NCBI GenBank assembly: GCA_003518745.1
Contig: DOYB01000200.1
Coordinates: 1-12,512 of the forward strand
From: Selenomonas sp.
Lineage (GTDB): Bacteria; Bacillota; Negativicutes; Selenomonadales; Selenomonadaceae
Direction of reading: 5' to 3'
Length of the DNA stretch: 12,512 nucleotides
A model generated the notes under the pieces. The model was not told the origin of the DNA. It did not search any database and saw only the letters and a program-made list of their open reading frames with translations. A program made the translations under genes and the position numbers. This document shows positions 7,815 through 12,512 of the stretch, piece by piece; within the stretch, counting starts at the first letter, position 1; each line of letters starts with the position of its first letter.

Positions 7815-7992
7815 GATAAGCCCCCCTGTATTTACGTTTACAACCTATAAGAATTCGACATTTTTACGGAAAATCCTACCGGGAGCATGAACACAAATTT
7901 AAAAATAGAAATTGACATTTCAATGACGAAGTACCTACCGGAGGAAAAGGCAGGGAGGATGTCGAAGAGTTATACAGCAGGGGGGATTCATT
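7815..7992. promoter_or_regulatory. Divergent control region between chemoreceptor and apbE
   Basis: A 178-base non-coding spacer between two divergent genes, so it should hold promoters for both. Visible elements are a TTGACA (7912-7917) inside a small inverted repeat ATTGA-CATT-TCAAT (7911-7924), an AT-rich stretch (7891-7912), and two copies of CCTACCGG (7875-7882 and 7934-7941). The plus-strand TTGACA has no good -10 at 16-18 bases, and no convincing promoter could be fixed for the minus strand. I found no riboswitch core in it. Only the region as a whole is claimed, not exact promoters. Confidence 0.4.
7821..7834 (-). promoter_or_regulatory. Chemoreceptor ribosome-binding region shared with the downstream hairpin
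   Basis: The minus-strand leader reads TAAATACAGGGGGG then six bases before the ATG at 7814, so the G run is the Shine-Dalgarno site. The 13-base string TAAATACAGGGGG is repeated exactly in one arm of the inverted repeat after the gene (minus strand 6932-6920). The other arm is its complement, so the message carries a potential anti-Shine-Dalgarno in its own 3' region. Confidence 0.6.
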
Positions 7993-9042
7993 ATGAGGCA
8001 TGGCTATAGGCATGTATTGCTCATTTTTTTGATTTTATACGTATTTTGCTTTTCGGGGTGCGGCCATGAGGTACCACAGGTCAAAAGATCCGCGGTGCTG
8101 ATGGATACGGTGGTTACGCTACAGGTCAGGGGAGAGCAGGCCGAAGCCGCGGTTGATGCCGGCATGAGGCGGTTGGAGGAGCTTGACAGGATGATGGGGA
8201 GTGAATCAATGGAGGGGGCTGCCCAAAAGCTCCATGCTGCCGCGGGAAAGGAATATGTGAAGCTCCAGCCTGAGATATATCACGTACTGGAGGTGTCCCA
8301 GAGATACTCTGAGCTGACTCATGGGGCATGGGATATTACCATGGGAGAGGCCATCAGTCTCTGGGGCATCGGTACGGAATATGCCCGTGTGCCGGGTGTG
8401 GAGGAATTTGAGAGGGTTGATGAATTATGCGGATGGCAGCATCTGAAGCTCAGACCGGAGGACAAGAGCGCTATGCTGGAACGGGAGGGCATGAGCATCC
8501 ATCTGGGGGGCATAGGGAAGGGCTATGCCCTTGACGAGGTACGCCGTATTTTTATCCAATATGGGATAAAGGATGCCCTGATAGACATGGGGGCCAGCTC
8601 AATTTGCGCCATGGGAAAGAATGACAGGGGCGAGGATTGGACCATAGGCATACGGCATCCCCGAAAGGAAAACGCGTTTCTGGCAAGGGTCAGATTGTCC
8701 GACGCAATGCTATCCACCTCCGGTGATTATGAGCGGTTTTTTGAGGCTGATGGGAAGAGGTATCACCATATTCTGGATCCCAAGACGCTGAGACCGGCAG
8801 AAAGCGGCATAATGAGCGTTACCGTGCTAGTGGATGACGGTATCGAGGATGCGGGTATGCTGGGAGATTTGCTTTCAACAGCGGTTTTTGTCATGGGGCC
8901 GGAGGAGGGTAAGGCATTCATTGAAAAGCTGCCCGAGGCATTTTCAGCTGAAATCACTGCCGTGGATGGGCGAATTCTGACAGCTCACGGCTTTGGGAAA
9001 AGAATGGAGGGAGTGTCCGGGGATTTTCGTGTAATTGAATGA
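7993..9042 (+). CDS. apbE: FAD:protein FMN transferase, lipoprotein (ApbE family)
   Basis: This 349-residue ApbE-family enzyme transfers FMN from FAD to a Thr/Ser of flavoproteins such as Rnf/Nqr subunits or FMN-binding-domain proteins, on the outer face of the membrane. Residues 1-22 form a lipoprotein signal ending in the lipobox FSGC (C23). Family motifs follow in order: LMDTVVTL (36-43), GAWDITMG (111-118), LWG (123-125), GGIGKGYALDEV (172-183), TSGDYERFF (242-250), HHILDP (258-263) and DLLSTAVFVMG (292-302). Two motifs differ from common ApbE: DMGASS where many have a GGN, and DPKTLRP where many have TGxP. The core Lys-Gly-Tyr and His-Ile-x-Asp-Pro residues are kept, so activity is likely. 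The start has AGGGGGG 7 bases upstream. No obvious FMN-accepting protein is encoded in the window, so the substrate is unknown. It is probably first in the plus-strand set, 75 bases before the LD-carboxypeptidase. Confidence 0.93.
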   Translation: MRHGYRHVLLIFLILYVFCFSGCGHEVPQVKRSAVLMDTVVTLQVRGEQAEAAVDAGMRRLEELDRMMGSESMEGAAQKLHAAAGKEYVKLQPEIYHVLEVSQRYSELTHGAWDITMGEAISLWGIGTEYARVPGVEEFERVDELCGWQHLKLRPEDKSAMLEREGMSIHLGGIGKGYALDEVRRIFIQYGIKDALIDMGASSICAMGKNDRGEDWTIGIRHPRKENAFLARVRLSDAMLSTSGDYERFFEADGKRYHHILDPKTLRPAESGIMSVTVLVDDGIEDAGMLGDLLSTAVFVMGPEEGKAFIEKLPEAFSAEITAVDGRILTAHGFGKRMEGVSGDFRVIE

Positions 9043-9064
9043 GCGTACCGGATTGAATTTCCTT

Positions 9065-9094
9065 TTGGCAGGAATTTAGCTTGATTGATAGAAT
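9065..9094 (+). promoter_or_regulatory. Candidate sigma-A promoter for the LD-carboxypeptidase gene
   Basis: TTGGCA (9065-9070) is followed after 18 bases by TAGAAT (9089-9094), each one base from the sigma-A consensus. It lies in the 75-base gap between apbE and the carboxypeptidase gene and would start transcription near 9101, just before the ribosome site. It may add expression of carboxypeptidase-ktrB-ktrA independent of apbE. This is a pattern match only. Confidence 0.4.
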
Positions 9095-9101
9095 ATTTCT
9101 T

Positions 9102-9110
9102 GGGGAGGTG
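9102..9110 (+). promoter_or_regulatory. Ribosome-binding site that fixes a TTG start
   Basis: GGGGAGGTG ends 7 bases before the TTG at 9118 and 13 bases before the in-frame ATG at 9124. The spacing favours the TTG as the start of the LD-carboxypeptidase gene. The choice changes the protein by only two residues. Confidence 0.65.
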
Positions 9111-9117
9111 ACGTGTT

Positions 9118-10203
9118 TTGAAAATGATATATGTACTCATATGTACCGTGCTTTTAACCTCGCTTTCTTATATGCCGAAGGTTCAGGGATTATCGGGGCA
9201 GGTTGCTCTCGCGGCTTCATCGGAGCAGGGAAGCAGGGCTGATGAGGTTCGGTTGAAGGGCTATGCTTTGAAGCCGGGGGATACTATAGGTGTTATAGCA
9301 CCGGCATCTTCCATGGACAGGAAATATCTGGATAGGGCTCTCGATAACCTGAGAAGGTGGGGCTATAAGGTGAAGGTGGCTCAATCCTGCACCTCTGAAT
9401 ACGGATATTTCGCGGGGAATGATGTAATGCGCGCGACAGATATCAACCGCTTCTTCCTTGATGATGAGGTTGACGGTATTTTGTGCATGCGTGGAGGCTA
9501 TGGGTCTGCCCGGGTGTTGAACAAGCTGGATTATGAAGCTATAAAGAAACATCCAAAGCAGTTCATAGGCTACAGTGATGTGACAGCTCTGCATGTGGCT
9601 TTAGGCGAACAGGCAAATCTGGCCACCATTCACGGGCCTATGCTGTCTTCCCTGACAGATTCTGAAATACGCGACGAGTTCACGGGAGTCAATTTCTTCA
9701 AGGGCATCAGCGGAACACTTTATCCGGGGGAAATCCCCATGCCCGCGGGAACCGAGCTGAAGGCGATAACTCCGGGGGAGGCTGAGGGCTTTATAATTGG
9801 AGGCAATCTGAGTATTTTGACCTCCATGGTTGGAACTCCCTATGAGTTAAAGGGGGATGGGGCCATACTTTTCATCGAGGATGTAGGTGAATACACCTAC
9901 AGAGTGGACAGGATGCTCCAGCAGCTTTGGCAGAGCGGGCTGCTCAGCCGTGTGAACGGGGTTCTGGTGGGGGCTTTCGTGGGTGCCGATGAGGACTATG
10001 ATGGACATGATTTTTTGCTGGATGAGGTTTTGGCGTACTATGCCAGACTGTCGGGGAAGCCATGGGTCAAGTGCGTGCCTGTGGGGCATGTGGAGGAAAA
10101 TCTCTATCTTCCCTTCGGTGTGCGGGCGAGGGTCACGGCAGCCAAAGATGGAAAGGCAGGTCTTGCTATAGTGGAGAATCCCCTTGAAGCCCAGGAACAC
10201 TGA
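9118..10203 (+). CDS. LD-carboxypeptidase, peptidase family S66, with N-terminal signal peptide
   Basis: A 361-residue S66 serine peptidase. The family (LdcA, MccF) removes the terminal D-alanine from L,D bonds in murein tetrapeptides, or cleaves related amide bonds. Motifs appear in order: APASS (61-65), MRGGYGSARVL (124-134) with nucleophile S130, GYSDVTALH (151-159), HGPM (172-175), GGNLSIL (228-234), GTPYE (239-243), LFIEDVGEYTYRVDR (251-265) with E254, and PVGHVEENLYLPFG (321-334) with H324. These form the Ser-Glu-His triad. Typical LdcA is cytoplasmic and around 300 residues. Here about 35-45 extra N-terminal residues include a hydrophobic segment (about 3-18) and an ALAAS cleavage-like site, so it is probably exported and acts on cell-wall peptides outside. 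The start is TTG at 9118 by ribosome-site spacing. It sits 59 bases before ktrB. An MccF-like self-immunity or detoxifying role is possible, but nothing around it suggests a microcin locus. Confidence 0.9.
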   Translation: MKMIYVLICTVLLTSLSYMPKVQGLSGQVALAASSEQGSRADEVRLKGYALKPGDTIGVIAPASSMDRKYLDRALDNLRRWGYKVKVAQSCTSEYGYFAGNDVMRATDINRFFLDDEVDGILCMRGGYGSARVLNKLDYEAIKKHPKQFIGYSDVTALHVALGEQANLATIHGPMLSSLTDSEIRDEFTGVNFFKGISGTLYPGEIPMPAGTELKAITPGEAEGFIIGGNLSILTSMVGTPYELKGDGAILFIEDVGEYTYRVDRMLQQLWQSGLLSRVNGVLVGAFVGADEDYDGHDFLLDEVLAYYARLSGKPWVKCVPVGHVEENLYLPFGVRARVTAAKDGKAGLAIVENPLEAQEH

Positions 10204-10262
10204 GGCTTCGGAGGGATAAAATTTCAAGCTCTTGGCATGGGGGCTTTGATTGGAGGATGTAG

Positions 10263-11624
10263 ATGGTATCGGCTTTTTCCAGAAGGGCAAAATGGCTTCG
10301 GCTGTTTCGCCTGAAACCTACTCAGGTTATTATACTTAGCTTTGTCTTTATGATTCTGTTGGGAACTCTGTTGCTAATGCTGCCAATAAGCACCTACGAT
10401 GGCAAGGGGGTTCCCGCCATAGATGCTCTTTTCGTTTCGACCTCGGCCTCCTGCGTTGTGGGGCTTACGGTGGTGGACCTGAAGAATGAGCTGACTTTTT
10501 TCGGGAAGCTGGTCATGCTGCTACTGATACAGGTTGGGGGACTTGGGATAATGACTCTGGCGACTCTGGTTGTCCATAGTATGGGCTACAGGTTCCAGCT
10601 CAGCGAGAATCTGATATTGCAGGAGTCCCTGAACCAAAAGACTCAGGCGGGAATAGTCCAGCTGATTAAGCGTATGATAAAGTATACCTTTATCATTGAG
10701 GGCTTTTTCGCTGTTCTGCTTGCCGTACATTTTTATGATGAATTCGGTTACGCGGCAATAGGCTACGGTATTTTTCATTCAGTTTCGGCATTTTGCAATG
10801 GCGGCTTCGATTTATTCGGGAATTATGACAGCCTTGTGAAGCGGGCGGACGACTATTTCCTCCTTGCGGTTCTTGGCTCCCTGGTATTTTTGGGGGGCAT
10901 AGGATTCACAGTGATATACGATGTGATTCATAAAAGGAGCTTCAGGAGGCTTACGCTTCACAGCAAGCTCGCCCTTGTCAGCAGCTTTGCGATGATAGCA
11001 TTCGGAACGGTTCTGATATATTTCGTATGCTCTGACAATCCCAACACGATTGGGAATTTAAGCACGAAGGACCAGCTTATACAATCCTGCTTCATGTCTG
11101 TGTCCTGCAGAACCGCGGGCTTCAACACCTTTGATTTGGCAGTTTCCGCTCAAATAACCCAGTTGATTATGATTATGCTTATGTTTGCCGGCGCGTCGCC
11201 CCTTTCCACGGGAGGTGGAGTGAAGACCACCACGGTATTTATCATATTCCTGTCCATGTGGACTGTGGTAAAGGGCAAGAGTGAACTGGTGGTATTCGGC
11301 CGCAGGATCAGCAAGAGCCTCCAGCAGCAGGCCTACGCGATTTTCACCCTGGGAACCATCTGGGTTGTGACGGCAGCGGTAATACTGTCAATTATAGATG
11401 GTGAGGTTCACGACCTTGAAAAAGTGCTTTTTGAGACGGTTTCCGGCTTTGGTACAGTGGGAATGGGCATAGGGATAACTGAAGAGTGGAATTTCTGGGG
11501 CAAGCTGGTGCTTATTATCACCATGCTGGTGGGCAGGGTAGGCATAATGACCTTTATGCTGGCCTTTATCTCTCAAAAGGATACTCTGATAAAATATCCC
11601 GATGAGAATGTTATGATTGGATGA
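10263..11624 (+). CDS. ktrB: Potassium uptake channel subunit KtrB (TrkH/KtrB family)
   Basis: A 453-residue integral membrane protein, the ion-conducting subunit of a Ktr potassium transporter. It has the four pseudo-repeats of the family (membrane-pore-membrane), each with its filter glycine: VVGLT (G67), NGGFD (G181), TAGFN (G286) and TVGMG (G400). The intramembrane gating loop in the third repeat is clear as GASPLSTGGGVKTTT (310-324). Length matches KtrB better than the longer TrkH proteins. The N-terminus is basic (SRRAKWLRLFRLKP) before the first membrane helix, as is usual. The ATG at 10263 has GGAGG 6 bases upstream. It forms a pair with the RCK subunit encoded 60 bases downstream and is probably co-transcribed with the carboxypeptidase gene. 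In related systems the channel works as a dimer on a cytosolic RCK ring; sodium dependence is known for some members and cannot be read here. Confidence 0.95.
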   Translation: MVSAFSRRAKWLRLFRLKPTQVIILSFVFMILLGTLLLMLPISTYDGKGVPAIDALFVSTSASCVVGLTVVDLKNELTFFGKLVMLLLIQVGGLGIMTLATLVVHSMGYRFQLSENLILQESLNQKTQAGIVQLIKRMIKYTFIIEGFFAVLLAVHFYDEFGYAAIGYGIFHSVSAFCNGGFDLFGNYDSLVKRADDYFLLAVLGSLVFLGGIGFTVIYDVIHKRSFRRLTLHSKLALVSSFAMIAFGTVLIYFVCSDNPNTIGNLSTKDQLIQSCFMSVSCRTAGFNTFDLAVSAQITQLIMIMLMFAGASPLSTGGGVKTTTVFIIFLSMWTVVKGKSELVVFGRRISKSLQQQAYAIFTLGTIWVVTAAVILSIIDGEVHDLEKVLFETVSGFGTVGMGIGITEEWNFWGKLVLIITMLVGRVGIMTFMLAFISQKDTLIKYPDENVMIG

Positions 11625-11684
11625 TAGCTTGCAGGGTTCGCGGATTTTGCCGAAGCCTGCCGATGACTTAGGGGAAGGGATAGA

Positions 11685-12350
11685 ATGGATAAAAAGAAGC
11701 AGTTTGCTGTATTGGGCCTTGGACGTTTTGGACAGAGTGCCGCGGCTACCCTTGAGAAAATGGGATATGAGGTACTTGGGGTTGATATGGACGAGCATGT
11801 GGTCAGGAATATGGCCGGTGTCCTTTCTCATGTGGTGAGTTTTGATATACGTGATGCCAATGCCTTGGACCAGATAGGGATTGCCAATTTTGACACGGTT
11901 ATTATTACCTCGAAGAATCTTGAGGCCAGTTTGATGGCAACCATGCTTTGCAGTGAAAGAAATGTAGGGGAAATCGTGGTCAAGGCCATTGATGAAAGGC
12001 ATGCTGAAATGTCGAAGCGTCTGGGGGCTACTAAGATAGTGTTTTCCGAACGTGATATGGCCAGGCGCACAGCCATGCAGCTTGCTTCACTGAAGGTTAC
12101 GGACTACATGGACATTGACGCAAGCATACAGATATTGGCCTTTGATGTGCCGCCTAAGCTGATGGGGCAGAATCTCCTTGAGTCAAATCTGAGGTCTGAG
12201 TATAACGTGAACGTGGTCGCGATTATCAGCAATGGTGAAACCATGATTACACCACCGCCAAAGTATGTTTTTTCCGGTGGTGACAAGGTGTACATTATTG
12301 GCTCCTATGAAGCCCTGTCAAGATTTGAGCAGGAAGTCATAGAGGATTGA
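11685..12350 (+). CDS. ktrA: Potassium uptake regulatory subunit KtrA (RCK_N and RCK_C)
   Basis: A 221-residue cytosolic gating subunit, normal length for KtrA. The RCK_N Rossmann fold (about 6-130) begins FAVLGLGRFG (nucleotide loop GLGRFG at 11-16), with the acidic residue ending strand 2 in GVDMD (D34). Family members bind ATP/ADP or NAD(H) here to open or close the channel. E122 in VFSERDMA lies where KtrA proteins keep a Glu that helps form the nucleotide/cation site (by memory of the family). The RCK_C domain (about 138-219) contains LLESNLRSEYNVNVVAI and FSGGDKVYIIGS; this domain type binds cyclic di-AMP in several Firmicutes, which shuts uptake. The ATG at 11685 follows GAAGGGA by about 4 bases. 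It lies directly after ktrB and before a strong terminator, so it is the last gene of this transcript. Confidence 0.95.
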   Translation: MDKKKQFAVLGLGRFGQSAAATLEKMGYEVLGVDMDEHVVRNMAGVLSHVVSFDIRDANALDQIGIANFDTVIITSKNLEASLMATMLCSERNVGEIVVKAIDERHAEMSKRLGATKIVFSERDMARRTAMQLASLKVTDYMDIDASIQILAFDVPPKLMGQNLLESNLRSEYNVNVVAIISNGETMITPPPKYVFSGGDKVYIIGSYEALSRFEQEVIED

Positions 12351-12364
12351 ATTTGGGATTATAA

Positions 12365-12397
12365 GGCAGCGGGGGTCACATCCTGCTGCCGTTTTTT
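12365..12397 (+). terminator. Rho-independent terminator after ktrA
   Basis: The arm GGCAGCGGG (12365-12373) pairs with CCTGCTGCC (12382-12390) over 9 bp with one G-U wobble, around an 8-base loop. It is followed by G and six T (12392-12397). It begins 14 bases after the ktrA stop codon and closes the apbE-to-ktrA transcription set. Confidence 0.92.
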
Positions 12398-12512
12398 CTC
12401 TTTAATCTTATTTTAATATTTTTCAAATACAAGTTTAAACTGAGTGTAATAAAATTCAAATAAATGAGTGTACCACAATCGTTGCTATAGATGAAATGAG
12501 AGGAGGAACGGG
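12398..12512 (+). promoter_or_regulatory. AT-rich leader of a further plus-strand gene beyond the window
   Basis: No coding frame is supported here. The stretch is AT-rich up to about 12465 and contains two copies each of TTCAAATA (12422-12429, 12455-12462) and TGAGTGTA (12441-12448, 12465-12472), which look operator-like. A strong Shine-Dalgarno AGGAGG lies at 12501-12506, and the window ends 6 bases later, so a start codon is expected at or very near 12513. A weak promoter match (TTCAAA at 12422, TGTAAT at 12445) overlaps the first repeat pair. The identity of the next gene cannot be told. Confidence 0.5.

Noticed and set aside
7912..7940. TTGACA as the -35 of an apbE promoter
   Set aside because: A perfect -35 is present, but the bases 16-18 downstream (around CTACCG) bear no resemblance to TATAAT, so I did not list it as a promoter on its own.
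7959..8009. Short frame of 16 codons overlapping the apbE start (ATG at 7959)
   Set aside because: The ribosome-like GGAGG copies are too near or too far, the peptide is featureless, and the apbE start has its own site. A leader peptide cannot be supported.
11388..12002. Minus-strand open frame of 204 codons across ktrB and ktrA
   Set aside because: It lies antisense to two secure genes and their spacer, and its composition (His, Lys, Ser, Pro rich) resembles no protein family.
1..12512. CRISPR arrays, tRNA or rRNA genes, insertion sequences, defence or prophage genes
   Set aside because: None seen: no regularly spaced repeats, no cloverleaf or rRNA-like stretches, and no transposase, integrase or nuclease-helicase reading frames on either strand.

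Overview
The window reads as a chromosomal segment of a low-to-moderate-GC Firmicute, most likely a clostridial or Lachnospiraceae-type bacterium. The reasons are GGAGG-type ribosome sites, TTG starts, U-tract hairpin terminators, multi-domain hybrid kinases with clostridial-style architecture, and a Ktr-type potassium system. This placement is inferred from protein style; there is no rRNA or other taxonomic marker.

Layout. (1) Positions 1-135 hold the last 44 codons of an unrecognised plus-strand gene, followed by a bidirectional terminator at 196-239. (2) Positions 307-7814 are a minus-strand signalling block. In transcription order it contains a soluble methyl-accepting chemotaxis protein (6975-7814), a long perfect hairpin (6884-6939), a membrane dCache histidine kinase without receiver (4680-6770), a membrane hybrid kinase with receiver and HPt (1703-4612), and a response regulator with REC, an intact GGDEF domain and a second degenerate GGDEF-like domain (307-1695). 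(3) A 178-base divergent spacer (7815-7992) separates this block from a plus-strand set: a lipoprotein ApbE flavin transferase (7993-9042), an S66 LD-carboxypeptidase with a signal peptide (9118-10203), and the potassium uptake pair KtrB (10263-11624) and KtrA (11685-12350). The set ends in a strong terminator at 12365-12397. (4) The last 115 bases are the AT-rich leader of a further plus-strand gene, whose ribosome site lies 6 bases from the window edge.

How it may work together. The two kinases are paralogues. The first stops exactly where the second continues into its receiver, so together with the REC-GGDEF protein they look like a phosphorelay (kinase, REC, HPt, REC) whose output is cyclic di-GMP. 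The cytoplasmic chemoreceptor beside them suggests coupling to motility. The plus-strand genes are envelope and ion homeostasis functions and need not be connected to the relay. The KtrA RCK_C domain belongs to a family that binds cyclic di-AMP, so two different cyclic dinucleotides may matter here.

The most interesting non-coding signal is the hairpin downstream of the chemoreceptor gene. One arm is a near copy of that gene's own ribosome-binding region, and the other arm is complementary to it. This could allow 3'UTR-5'UTR pairing in one mRNA.
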